Source of the DNA: Sphagnum magellanicum
Taxonomy: Eukaryota; Streptophyta; Sphagnopsida; Sphagnales; Sphagnaceae
Assembly (NCBI GenBank): GCA_021904315.1
Contig: CM038924.1
Span: forward strand, 16,311,551 to 16,375,550
DNA length: 64,000 bases
Direction: 5' to 3'
Shown here: one piece after another, positions 11,413 to 24,370 of the stretch
Layout of the letters: each line of letters begins with the position of its first letter
Numbering within the stretch: the first letter of the stretch is position 1
Notes under the pieces: model-generated
The model's input: only the letters and a program-made list of their open reading frames with translations
Told to the model about the DNA's origin: nothing
Database searches by the model: none
Position numbers and translations under genes: made by a program

Positions 11413-13523
11413 TTATGTACTGGAACAGGCCCGGTACTGGAACAGACCTGGTAAGAGCCCATTACCACCTGACAGAACGGTATCTCATGCTAAGGGGCTC
11501 AATGCTACGGTACACCTCAAATCTACAATGCAAAGATCCTTGTAGCATTGCTACCTACTTCTTGATCATTATCAAGTGCTCGATGCCTCCCCCACCCCCT
11601 TCCCTCATGAGTGGAATTTTATATGGCTATCTTTTCAAAAGAGGATGCAAGCGTCTACTCTACTTCCTCCACAAACATGTGTACGTAATGTTCATCATTC
11701 ATGTACCTAGTTTGTAGTTTCCCTCCATTTAGGAATCATTTTTTAAAAAATTACTTTCAAAATTTGTACTTCCATTTTTTTGGCAAGGTATATATCTCTT
11801 TGGCTATTGTTAGTTTGGTATATAGGGTAAGGCTCTCCACTGGGGGTGTTATGGTTGTAAGCTCCCTCTACTTGAAGGGTTGCAATTGGGAGGGCATTGG
11901 GAGCCCATAAATCATAATAGCCAAAATGGGGAGCTCTACCCTACGCTGAAACTAGTCTTTGGCGGTTCATTATCTTTTCGAAGCACCTTCGGTTCCAGTT
12001 CTGAAAATTAAATTGGAAATATCACAGTTCTGGTTCCACATGTAAATAGAACTGGGAAAGCAGCAGGTCCAGTTCTCGGAAAACACAAATGCCAGTTCAG
12101 GTTTTGGTTCTAGTTTTGAAAATCAGGCCCAATTCTGATTAACTTGGATTGGATTGGAGCCTTTTCGAGTGTACATAATAGAGTTTTCATTAAAGTTACC
12201 CTGTCTTCACCCTGTCTTTGGGCCTCCTTTCACCCCCTATCTTCTCTTTGAGTGAGGTCCGCAAAGTAAGGAAGTTTTATTTAATCTGGGTATGAATTCA
12301 GCATTTAATGCACAAGATTCGAGGTAATTATAGTAGTTGTACAGGTAGGATCAGTGAAAATCTATGCAGCAGCAGTGGAGGCGCTCAGGAAGAAGGAAAC
12401 AGGGTTTTTTGCAGGTTTTTGTTTTATCTCACTAGGCTTTGGAACAAACTCAGAGTTCTGGTGCTGTGTTTTCCTGGCTTTACGGAAATCTCTAATTTTT
12501 GAACTATATACCATGGTTTCAATTCCAATTTCACACCTAAATAATTGAAAATTTTGTTCCTTGGGTAGTTCTTCAAAAATAAGTTCTGATCTCTGAAAAT
12601 GAGTCCCACTTACTGACTGGAGCTGGTAGTTCTTAGCCACCACAGCAGGTACTTGCAAACATTGGTCCAAAGCCAGTTGAAACTCGCCTGGAAAACTTGC
12701 TTTCAAAGGGGCCTTACAAGCAGAGCACCTCCCAATGGGCAAAGCATAGAGATACCCATAAATTACAACAAACACCTTGAGTTTGGTCATTATGGGGGTG
12801 CAGTTATAAAAATAACAACAAAAAAGTACATTGCATTTAAATGAGTGAAGATACAATGAAACTCAAATTACACATATTTGAGTTTTTTTAATTTTCTTTA
12901 TTAAAACACTTTCATTATTGCATGATTTATAATGTATGTTGTGTACAATCTTTAGGGATAGTCATTATGTTGATTTGTGATTAATGTTTTAGAAGATGAC
13001 AACCAAAGATGAGTCAATTTGGTCATCCACATCAAAAAATAACACCTTCCACATATTCAAAATAACACATCCCAAAATCACATCTAAAATGGTCAATGTT
13101 GTCTATTATAAGTAGATGTAATCTCCTAATTCAAATTACAAACTTGAAGCCATAAACACCTCCTTGAATAATGGCATAATGTAATATATCTCAATGTTGA
13201 ACAATTATCAAATTTTTCATAGCCATTGGCATTACATGTTAGCATAGGCTATTTGTTGCTCACATGTTTGAAGCCACAAATTTGCATCATTCAAATTGAT
13301 TATTGCCATCACATTTCATTTGATAGTTTGGGTTCACATCCAAGCAATAGAAAGCACAATGAAAATGATGCCAAAGAAACCTACCAAATCATCAACCAAA
13401 CCTATACCAAATAACTAACCATTGTAGTTGAAAATCTTAGTTTTTAGTATCGTTTTTTGGAAACCCATACTTTCACAAACTTTGTTTCACCATTTACACC
13501 ATTTGTTCAATTAATTTGTCTAC
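11413..13523. other. Intergenic sequence without recognised gene
   Basis: A few open frames near 12300-12860 overlap on both strands without known motifs. One exon-like stretch (SVKIYAAAVEALRKKET, plus strand near 12355-12402) follows a possible acceptor ttgtacag but cannot be extended into a gene. Confidence 0.35.
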
Positions 13524-15245
13524 TTAAAAATGGTCTTGTGAAGTTGTACAATGATTGATCAATGTTCTATCCCATAACTCTTGGAATTTACCATGGAATT
13601 TTGTACCTTGGTCAATAAGTACTTCATTTAGAATGCCAAACTTGTTAAACACATTGTCCAAAAATGCATAAACAATTTTTTCATTGTTGTGATACAATAA
13701 TGGCACCAAATCTAGCCATTTTGAGAAATGTTCAATCATAGTTCCAAAACATACCAATTATCTTGCATTGTCAAATTCAATAGTTTAACAAAACCCAAAT
13801 TGCATTAAGAACCAAACCCTATGATGGGTAATGTTGTAGATGAAGTGTATGATTTTGATATAATCACATTTGGTCACTACCATACATGAAGAAACAAGTT
13901 GTTGAACCTATAGTTGCATTCCTTGCCATTATTATTGTGCCTAAAGTAAGTTATAAGTTTGTCAAACCCCAAAGTGTCCCAATTTTCATGAACATGTCAT
14001 ACAAGGCTTTCATATTGTTTGGGGTGTGACACAATTTGCACTTGTCCATTCATCCACACCCAGAGGAGGGAATTACCTTCCCCACTTAAATTGTTTGACC
14101 ATATGCACAATCTAATCACACTCCTTGGGTGTCAATCTAAGTGGGATTTCACTCACTTGCAAATATGTGATAATAGGTGCGTCCTCATGTATGTTTAGGG
14201 CATTTTTTCCTTCTAACTCAATGTCCACACCAAGGGAATCTTTGTTACCCAAGTTTTACTGAGAATCCCTAAAACACCCCAATATGATACATAAGTATGT
14301 TGAGGCATGCCATCCTAATACCACTTCCAAATCTACATGTTTATGCCAACAAGATTTCATGATATTTTCCTCATTGGAACTTGGATTTTGATTTAATACA
14401 TTAAGATCCTGATTGACCCTACTAGCCTTATGAATTATGTTAAAGTTGTATTCTTGCAAGATGAGTGCCCAATGTGCAAAGTTTCCTATGAGTTAATATG
14501 GTTCCATCAAGAATTTCATAGTCTAATGATTTGGAACCAATGTAAATGAACTATTATAAAGATAACACATGAATGATGAAACCACCCAAACAACATTAAA
14601 ACATTCCCTTTCATGCGAATTGTATTTTGATTTTATTTTATTGTTGGATTGATTGGTGTATGCCACCACAAATTTTCAACCTTCATTGTTAAGTTGGGTA
14701 AACACAATTCCTAACCCTAAATTATTCCAATCAATGTGTAATTAAAAGGTTGTTTTCATATGGGGTGGTCACAAAATGGGAGTTGAAATGAATTAGTAGA
14801 CTTTCAACTTTTGAAAGACTTGTTACTATGCCTCACTCAAAATGTGTTACTGGTTGATCTTCATCAACCACGTCATAAGTTTGGTAGTGCTATTAAATTC
14901 TTTGATGAATCTCTAATAGTAATTACACAAGCTTAAAAAAACTCATAATCAATTAAGATCTAACGGCTAAGGATTGTGTGAAATGGCTTCCACTTGGGAT
15001 TTTTGAACCCCCAATCCAACTAAATAAATCATATGACCTAATTATTTCACTTGAGTTTGAAAAAATTGACACTTGCCAAGATGCAACTTAAGGTTATGCT
15101 CCTTAAGTTTATTAGACATCTTTTGCAAATGATGTATGTGATCCCTTGGAATTAGACTGAAGATGATAATGTTGTTGGACTTTCATTGTTCCTAATGTTT
15201 TCCCCAACACATTCCCAATTGCATCTCACTTAATCCCATATGTTT
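13524..15245 (-). pseudogene. Ty3/gypsy retrotransposon pol relic (RT, RNase H, integrase)
   Basis: On the minus strand three parts of a Ty3/gypsy polyprotein appear in the right order. Reverse transcriptase and its connection lie near 15240-14880: NIIIFS in place of the YxDD box, then HLQKMSNKLKEHNLKLHLGKCQFF and LSLCNYYRFIKEF-like text with stops. The RNase H end lies near 14460-14330 (QEYNFNIIHKASRVNQDLNVLNQNPSS). The integrase core lies at 13757-13524 (HFSKWLDLVPL, AFLDNVFNKFG, VLIDQGTKFHG with the second catalytic Asp, ALINH-like text). Many stops and frameshifts make it non-functional. Gag, protease and paired LTRs were not found; the right side is broken by the solo LTR region. Confidence 0.8.
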
Positions 15246-15335
15246 TGGCCACTATTGTTCTATTGGAATCTATATAATTGGGCAAATATTGAAATTCATA
15301 TGTTATATGTTTGGAGTGAATACTTATATATTGGG

Positions 15336-16156
15336 TGTCGCAACCCTACTTTGAAAGAGTGTGAGGATGAAACTCACACTCCTGAAATTGAAGCTTGGGA
15401 GTCCTCTGGGACTCCCGAAATTTCAGAGTTTGATTGCAGGGGTCAAAACACCACGCATTGGGGCGTTCTTTATATAATTGGAAAACTATCAAAATGCAAA
15501 TGTCGAAAATGGGCTCGCATGGGCCATTTGGACATCTGCAACACACATTATGGCAAAAAGAAGGGTCGGGAGTCAAACTGGCAATTTAACTCCCGACCAT
15601 TAAAAGTCAGGAATCAACCCGACCTCGGTGCATGCAGGTGGAGTGTGATACATTGTTCGAAAGCTCTCAAGGAGACCTACAAGTTTTCTTTAAACCTCAT
15701 CCCAATCGGAGGTTTGAACAAAGAGTTATGACTTCACAAAGTCTCGGGAGTCCAAATCAGGACAATTTCGGGACTCCTCCTTGGTAGTCCCGGGACAAAA
15801 AACTATTTGGATGTAGGTGCTGTGAAAAGACGCAGAGAATACTATATGGGGGAAGGTGGTGGCTTCCCTCGAGTCTGGGCCATGGTGAGTCTTGTGAGTT
15901 TAGAGTCGCCTGTGGCTTGTTTTAACACTAAAGGTGTTCCAGAAAGCGAACTAACCAACTTGTTGGTTGGCTTGACACAAGTTCGAGTAAATAACTAAAG
16001 CTTGTCACTCTTCCTAATCCCATCCCAAAGCTTCAACACGCCCTTTTACCCCTTCTAGTGCTGAGAGTTGGGAACGTGCCCTGAATTCCTCACAATTCCG
16101 CTGTTTGAGTACATTAGACCCATCTTGGGTCTAACTAGGAACTTGGGAGTGCGTCA
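15336..16156. mobile_element. Solo LTR, 821 bp, with TTGGG target-site duplication
   Basis: The segment starts TGTCGCAACCCTAC and ends GGAGTGCGTCA, so it has the TG...CA ends of an LTR. It is flanked by the same five bases, ttggg, at 15331-15335 and 16157-16161. Base composition is more GC-rich than the flanks. No internal retroelement sequence belongs to it, so it looks like an LTR left by recombination between the two ends of an element. The 163-codon frame inside is probably not a gene. Confidence 0.72.
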
Positions 16157-16161
16157 TTGGG

Positions 16162-19100
16162 GGTATCTTCAAAATTCCAAAGTTTGGTGGTGGGCCAATC
16201 AAAGAAACTCATTTGCTGAAAAAAAATTCTAAACTTGAAGGCACACCCAACTATGTAGTTATTTGGACTTTAGATCATATTAACATTACATAATACTATT
16301 TTTTTACATTAGTCCCTACTATGTTTCTTATTTCAAACTATGGCCATATAATAATCCTGTGTCCCATTGCAATGTTTGGCTTTGTTGGGCCATGCCCTTC
16401 TAGCAATAGGGACTATTGCATTGGGTGTAGATCAGGGAAATGCCTTACACTAAAATATTGCATTTCACATTATTAAAACTAATTCAAACTGGTTTCACAT
16501 AATTAGTAGGCTTTTTTTGGTGTGATGTTTAGACAAACAAAATTGGTTATTTTTTCTTGTTGTTTGTAGTGTCTAAGTGATAACAAATCCCAAGAGATTA
16601 AGGTTAAGGCTATGGCAATAGTTGGGAGTTTGGTGAGTTCTTCTTGTGAAAATACAACATTGTAACTACTTCACAGGGTAAGTGAGGTGGGTTCCTAGAC
16701 ATGAAGTTGAATGGTAAGAAGGAAGTAATGAAGCACATAAGCAAGTATTCATCAAGTTCATTGTTTTTCCTTCTTCACATGTTTGACGACCTTTAGTGAA
16801 AATCTTGTTTTCTACACATTTCTATCTATACCTAGCTAGTAGTAGTGGGTTGCACTTTATTTTTTGTGTTCTAACAACCAACAATATAGAGCAACAGTAA
16901 CAATTTTCAACAGTAGCAACATAAGCTTGACTAGTGAAAGGTATTGTGCAAGTAATGTACATTTTTTTCCCCCTAATATGCAACAACAATTATAAGATTT
17001 ATAATAGTACAGTAAATACTTCTTTTTTTTGTGGCTATGGACTTATGATGAAGGAGGGGGCATCAAGTTTTCTATTAATCACCTTACCTTTTTAGCAAGG
17101 GAATGGCTATTCATGGTGTGGCACATGTACAAGTAGTAGCATTAGATGTGGTGGAAGTTTCATTCAAGGTGCATTCTTACGTTATTGTTTTCAAGGACTT
17201 GATCATCAGTTGGTGGCACTTTTAATATTATCTTTAATTTGAAGGTAGAAGTAGTAGCTAGTTTCATGGCTCTAACTCACAACAACTTGTATTATTTTGT
17301 TGTTACTATATAATCTTGTCTAATTATCATTTTATATATGATGTTTTTGTTTGTTTTTCTAGTTTTGTGTGCGGTTTGTTGTTGCACATCCATAGAGCTT
17401 TCATATTCCTAAAGTTGGGGTAAATGTAATAATCTTGGTGTTGGATTTAGAGAGTTGGCAATTTATATGCAAATGTGCCATAGACTTCAAGTAGTGGAAT
17501 TTACTTTTCCATCTCCTAGTAAAATATTCCATCAAATTCTTCAAACTTTCATATTCAACAACATTAGTAGGTTCAAGATGCTACTAATCATGACAAGTTT
17601 CTATTGTAGTTCATGAATTGCTATTGCTGCAGATATGAATAGCTGTTACTACAAAAATTCAAGTCAAGCTTGGTAGCTCATGTGAATATTAATGCATTGA
17701 AATTCTTCTATTTTCAAGCATGGAGCCCTTCACTTGAGTATATATTGCACTTGTAAAATTAGTTTTACAATTAATCTAGAGTTGAACTGGTCAATCAAAT
17801 TAATCAATTAGTTGATGATTGTATCAATGCATGGAAATGGATTTGCATGACCATGGTTAGGTAACAATGTTGATGTTATATGTATATCTTATTGTGGCAA
17901 CTTAATTGGCATGTTTTTTGTGATTGTGCACACTAGTGTGAACAACTTTTCATCTTGTAGTGTAGTTTTCTTCTTGGTTGCCTATTTACTTACATTGAAA
18001 TCGTATAATTTAAGCATTCAAGTGTGCATTAGCATTTCTCTCTCTTTTATCTTTGTGTGCCCCAAGTAGGAAATAACATAAAATCCACAATTCATTTTAA
18101 TTTAATATGTTTTTATATGTATTTATGTGTATAATAGACATATTTGGGTCATGGTGAATTGATGGGTTTTTCTTTTGCTTGAAATGCAATCCCATTTGAT
18201 GAACTAGCCTTGCAAACTTGAAGAAAAAAATTGGAAAAATTAGAAGAGGTATTAATCTATAATAATGAAAGTTGAATCCTAAATTAGGAATTTCAGAAAT
18301 TAAAGTGAATTTTTAAAAAATCATGATGTTGAATATGTGGATTTTTGACAAGAAGCATCAAAGGAGATTTTTTATGCATATGGAGATGCATAGGGAGAAT
18401 TTCTTGAAGAGGAACAAGAATTTAAAAGTTGGATTTAATCTAGATTTTGTTGGCAACCTAGCTAGTTGTAATTTTATTTTATTTTAAAATGAAATGTGGA
18501 AAGTAATTTTAATTATTGAAAAATTTAGATATATTTAACAAATTTGAAGGCTAGTTTAAATATTTTGGGACACATATCTTTTGAAATCTTCATGATTAAA
18601 TTACTTTTTAGACAAATCTCTCTACACCCAAAAGGAATAGGGTTGAATGTGTATACTCTAACCATGAAACCTTAAACCTATTGAAGAATATTTGGATGCT
18701 AGTTTATATCTTTAAGGACATTTGTCCTCTAAAAACCCTAAAATTTTATGAAGTTTGAGGTTAATTAAATGGTTTAATACATGTGTCATTGGACCCATAT
18801 AAGGAATAGAGTTCAATATCTGCTTTAGGCCTTAAACCCTAAGCCTAATTCAAATTTTGTACTTTAATTATATTAACTAAAGGTGATGGCAAAGGCAACA
18901 AGCCTTACACGAACAAGGCCAACATCAACTATAGTATATGATGTTATAAACATCCAACAAATAAAGTTGGGAGTGTGCTTTGAGGTTTTGTTAATAATTA
19001 ACATAGTTAATTGTCATGGTTTTTATGATGTGCCAAGGAATGGTTTCAAAATATATTCATTGTGTTTTAACTAGTGCATTTGGACATCTGACCATCACTT

Positions 19101-20471
19101 TGATTATAGGTTTTCACTTTGTGACAACATTTTCTCTTCATCTATTTGTTGGGTAATACATTTGTTTTTTCAACTTTGGTGTGACATTTAGGAAATGATT
19201 TGAGAAAGGGGATTGGGGTTTGGTCATTAGAGTGGGCTTTAACAAAATGATTGAATAAATAGATCCTTTCCTTGTGTGCTTATAGTTTGTTACCACACAT
19301 ATTATACATGAATGCATGCACATGGATGACTTGGGGGAACTAGGGAGCATTTAGGTTGTTGTCATTGGGATTTTTGGGCACTTCACCAAATCCTTCAATT
19401 TGTTGGTTTCTAATGGTGTTAGGGTTGATGACATCAAGCATTGTCAATTTTCCCAAAGTTCTATTCACAATACCTTGAGCTTGTTGATGTTTATAGCATG
19501 AGGTAGCCTGCTACAACTTTGATTAAGAATGTTTCCAATGTTATTTATGGTGAACAAGTGCTTGCCACAAATTTTTCATTTGTTTTTGTGATTCCTACAC
19601 CACATGGAGCCAACCATGGAAGCCTTGGCATAAGTGCATGCCCTAAACAACGAGTCAAAATTTTAGCTCCAATATTGAAGTAAGATGTTTATCTTTGTTC
19701 TTTTTGTGCCACTTTTTAAATTTCAATTTTCTCTATAATTTTTTTCTTTTCTTTTGTTTATTAATTATCTTGTTTTTTGTGTTTGTTTTTTCTTGTTTAT
19801 AGGTTGTGGGCAAGTTCAATATCCTTATTGGAGCATCATGTTTTGAAACTGTTTGCATCAAATGCCAAATTAACAATTAATGACAACTAGGGATTCTAAA
19901 TACTATTGCTACTTTTGTTGATGCATGGTTGTTACTAAAAGTTAGGCTTAGGTTTCTTGTAAGATGAAGCAAGTTAGTGCCATTGAATCTAATTGTACAC
20001 TTTGTGAACCTTGGATTAAAACCTTTTTTGATCGTAGTTTTTGCAATCTTGACAATTTCAAAAAGAAACAAGGTTTTTATCTTTGATTGTTTAGGGAGAG
20101 AAAACCAGAAGAAAAATTTATTCCTAAACCTAGTGTTGACATTCTAGTTAGTGTTGACATTGTGGTGTCTTCTTCTTTTATGACACTTTTAAGAATGACG
20201 CATGTGATATTTTAAAAGAGAGTTTAAATAGCTCAAGGAGCACTCATAGAAAGAAAAAGAAAAAGGATAATGTTTACAAATTTCTTACATGGTGGAAGAT
20301 GAAACATGTTCCAACAAGACGATTTTTTATTCGCATTGAAACTTTTTGGATTTCTTGGAAATTATATTGTTTTGTACATACTTCGCAAATTTGAGGTACG
20401 TGTGAAAATATTATAAATATTTTGAAGTATTGAAGAAGGTTTGATTCATTTTGCAAATCTTTCACATGAGG
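16162..20471. other. Intergenic region without recognised gene
   Basis: A long AT-rich stretch with only short open frames and no motif I can place. Old transposon remains are likely but not identifiable by eye. Confidence 0.4.
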
Positions 20472-20834
20472 TTTCACTAGTAGAAATCAACCAAAATGTA
20501 AACATTCCATTTACGATTACATGTGACTTGTAATTGTTTGTGACTAGATTTGGGAATATTTGCAACTATAGGACCAACTTTCAACTATTTTGGTCATTTT
20601 CACAACTATGATGCAACTATTAGAAATTCTATCCTATTGGTTGCATCAATTCTACATTTATTTTCATCCATTAATAGATTGATATGTCCCATTAATCACA
20701 ATAATCACCAAATCAGTTGCATCCTAAAGGTATTCTACAATGACATAGGGGTGTATTTTAATGTATGTACTAAAATTATATATATATATAATATGCATAC
20801 ATATGTATATTGTTCATATAATGAATCATAAAAT

Positions 20835-21840
20835 TAATATTTGAACTTTGAATATTTTTATTCAAATCTGAAAATTGATATTTCAATTATTAAAATTTCA
20901 ATTTTAATTTTTTAAAAAATATATTAAAATTTTAAACCTGATATTTGAATCTGAAAATTGTTATTTTCAATTGTTTAAAACATTATTTGAATTTGAAAAT
21001 TTTGATTTGAATATGATATTTTCAATTTCAATTCAAAAAGATTTATTTGATCTAAAAATTGATTTTGAATTCTAATATTTTCGAATCCAAAAATTACTAT
21101 TTCAATTCAGAAAATTATTACTTGATCATAAAAATGGACATTTTAATTTTGAATATTTTAATGTGAATATGAAAATTTATATTTCAACTTTGAAGAATTT
21201 TCATTTAAATTTTAAATAATCATTTGATTCGAACCTGAATTTAAATTCCAAATTATTATTTTGGATTCTCAAAATTAATACTTCAAATCTGAAAATTAGT
21301 AATTGAGTCTAAAAATGGACATTTCAATTTTGAATATTGTTATTTGAATATGAAAATTAACATTTCAATTCTGAAATTTTTTATTTAAATTTAAAAACCT
21401 TATTTGATCTAAAAACTGATATTTGAATGCTAAATTATTATTTTTGAATCTAAAAATGATTATTTGAATTAAATTCTTTTTATTGAGTTTGAAAATTGTC
21501 AACTTGATTTTAAATATTTTTATTTGAACATGAAATTTGATATTTGGATTCCGAAGTTTAAAATTTAAATTTTAAGAAATTATTTGACTTGAAAGTTGAA
21601 ATTTGAATTCCAAATTATTATTTCAATTCAGAAAATTATTAATTAAGTCTTAAAATGGAAATTTTAACTTTGAATATTATTATTTGAATCTGAAAATTAA
21701 CATTTCAATTCTGAAATTTGTTATTTAACTTCAAAAAACTTATTTGATCTAAAATTTGATATTTGAATTCTGAATTACTATTTTGGAATTTGTAATTTAT
21801 ATTTTAATTCAAAAAATTATTGATTGAGTTTCAAAGTTTT
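20835..21840. repeat. Degenerate AT-rich repeat filling the CACTA element
   Basis: Words of the type tatttgaatctgaaaattgatatttcaattttgaatattt recur many times with substitutions over about 1 kb. They look like a decayed minisatellite with no fixed period visible by eye. It is internal to the CACTA element and probably amplified there. Confidence 0.6.
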
Positions 21841-22989
21841 TTTCTACTAAATCCATAATAAACCATTTTTATAAATACTTATATATGATTATGTTTATTA
21901 AGTTTAAGTGACACTAAATGATTATCGTTATAACATAGATTTTTATATTATATAATATATATTCTTATATTAGAAAGAATTAATTAATTAAATTAATGTG
22001 ACATTACTTTAAAATCATTGTAATTACTTCCGATAAGAATTAATTAATATGCGCATAATTATTTTCTAATTGAACATAATATATTCACACTCCACAAACC
22101 TGAATTAAATATTTGGAAAAATTATAGTGTAGTTAAAATAATTATTTTACTGATTTTAATTTCATGAATTATTATATAATAATATTATTTTAAAACATCT
22201 ATGATTAATCATCTAGGATAAATATTTTATAATAATTTTACAGTAATTATGAAAATTAATGTTATGTTTAACAAATTATTGTATTTATAGTTAATAATTA
22301 CCAAGAGAAAAAAAATTATTTGACCTATAATAATTTTTACAACAATAAATGTTATTATACAGTAAGTAATGTAATTAGTTGAATAGTAATTTTTAAAAAA
22401 TTCATGTAAGAATTTACTTTCTAATTACAATTTTTAATTTTTAATTTTTAATTTTAAAATAAATATTTAAAATATTTAATTTAAAAGTATAGTCATTAAA
22501 TTAATTTCAGATTTTAAAAAATAATATTTTTTAAAAAAAAAATTTTATTTAGGAGTTATGTATTAATAATTTGTGAGTAACTAAATAGCTAATTTATTAA
22601 ATATTAAGAAGTTATTATGTATTTAAGTAATTGATAATGAATACTGAATATTTGTAGTGTATAGTTTATAATTTAAATGTATGTAAATTTCATCAGTATT
22701 AATTAAATGATTATTTAACTATCTTGTACTTGAATTGTTTAAAAATCTAAAAGCGAAGATAATAAGGCATGAAGAAAGTTTTGGAATTACAACTTAGTTT
22801 GTAAAGAAGTTGGAATTTCAAAATTTATCCCATATTGTTTGTTCTTCATTCCTATTTTGAACATTATATAAACAAGGAAGGTGTGCCCATCCAATTTCAC
22901 ATTAAGAAATTTGTGCACATGGGATGAGCTAATCAAAAGGTTTAACCCAAAAATAAAAATAAAAATGCACAATTTTAAATTATTTACTT

Positions 22990-23215
22990 CCCCAACCTAC
23001 TTATCTATTTAGTTAAATAGGTACCTAGCTTGACTTACCAATCTAGGTTAGCCTATGTACCTCCCTACTTAAGTACCTACCTATATGAATAGGTATTTAG
23101 TTTAGGAAGATAAAACCTACCTACTTACTTTTTTTACTTAGGTAGGTAGGTAGGTAAGTAAGTAAGGATTGTAAGCACCTATTTATGTACCTACGTAGGT
23201 ACCTACAATCTAATA
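22990..23215. repeat. GTAG/CTAC-rich tract
   Basis: Dense variants of ctacctacctac and its complement (aggtaggtaggtaggtaagtaag at 23141-23163) lie near the right end of the CACTA element. Similar GTAG words mark repeat B copies at 5096-5160, 37190-37250 and 62460-62520, and the stretch at 38850-38950. Confidence 0.6.
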
Positions 23216-23609
23216 TTAATATTTTTTAATGCCACGTGGCATATTTACATTGGGCCACGTATCATAATACAAGATTATCTAAGTATTTGAATTGAACGTT
23301 TTAGATTATGTCGAAATAATAATAATAATATAAATACTCATATATTAAAACATGTGGCAACACATGATTTGCTTTCAATTGTGACCAAAATAGTTGCATT
23401 TTAGTCACATGTGACAATACATACACAATGGAGTCAAAGGATGAAATGTATTTGTTGAATTTTTCTTTCAACTTTTTGTCATTTGCGACTAGATTATCAC
23501 ATGCGACTTGTTTTAGGCGATTAAAAAGATTTTAGTTGCAAAATGTTTCTTGCGATTAAAATTTAGTCACAGAGTGTAGTCGAAAATACATGTTTTGTTC
23601 TTAGTGTTT

Positions 23610-24005
23610 ACACAATTTTACTTTTAGATTTTTCTTTTGGAATCGAAGTTGATACTCATGTACAAAACCGTTTTGTATAGTCGACTATAATTATATCATG
23701 CATTTTGAATAATGTGAATTTTTATTGGCCAATGGTGTATCTATGGGTTTTGCATGGAATTGTTTGCTTGCTTTTGATTTTGCTTTTGATTTCAAGGTAA
23801 TACAAAAAAAATTAATTTTTTTCCCCTGTTGAATATTAGAGTTGAACTTGTTTCCAGACTCATTATGGTGTTTCCAGCATCATGCCTAGTATAAACTTAC
23901 TCTTTGACCCCAGATCAACTTGATCAAGTTATGAGGTAATGGATTTTGCCTCTAGTTTTTACTTCAATTCAATTTAAGTCCTACAACTTACGGCAACTTG
24001 TTACA
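23610..24005. other. Intergenic sequence
   Basis: Nothing recognised. Confidence 0.35.
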
Positions 24006-24009
24006 GTTC

Positions 24010-24370
24010 CTTTTTTCCAGTACAGACAAATGGACCCATGTCCTGAACATTTTTGTAATTCTAGTTAGAGAACTAAGGCAAAGTATTTGTGTCTTGATTT
24101 TTTTGTGCTTCTAGTTAGAGTTCTCACTCCATGGACTTCCAGGTCTTGAGTTTTTCCTGTAATTCCAGTCAGAGCATTGAGACAAAGGATTGTGTCCTTG
24201 TTTTTGTGTAATTCTGTGGTGGCATTGAGGCAAAGGATGGTGTCCTAAATTTTCTGTGAATCTAGTTAGGATACTAGGGCCGTGGACCCCTCTTGAATTT
24301 TTCAGGGAATCCCAATGCCAGCATTGAGGCAAACGACCCAGTCCTGAGTTTTTTTGTAACTTCCCTTTGA
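24010..24370 (+). repeat. Imperfect tandem repeat, about 55-60 bp
   Basis: The phrase gcattgaggcaaaggat...gtcctgattttt...gtaattctagtt recurs about six times with changes (near 24070, 24175, 24230, 24325). The minus-strand frame of 93 codons across it is a by-product of the repeat. Confidence 0.55.

Larger units (their letters stand above)
20475..23606. mobile_element. Non-autonomous CACTA (CMC/EnSpm) transposon, 3132 bp
   Basis: The left end reads CACTAGTAGAAATCAACC and the right end, read inward on the minus strand, CACTAAGAACAAAACATG. Both carry the diagnostic CACTA, followed by an imperfect AGAA match. The element is flanked by the 3-bp duplication ttt (20472-20474 and 23607-23609), the size typical of this superfamily. 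Subterminal words around gtgacttg / tgcgactag / tcacatgtgac recur near both ends, as expected for transposase-binding repeats. There is no transposase frame; the interior is AT-rich repeat text. Confidence 0.8.

Noticed and set aside
15240-15731. Plus-strand frame of 163 codons
   Set aside because: It starts outside and runs into the solo LTR, and has no known domain.
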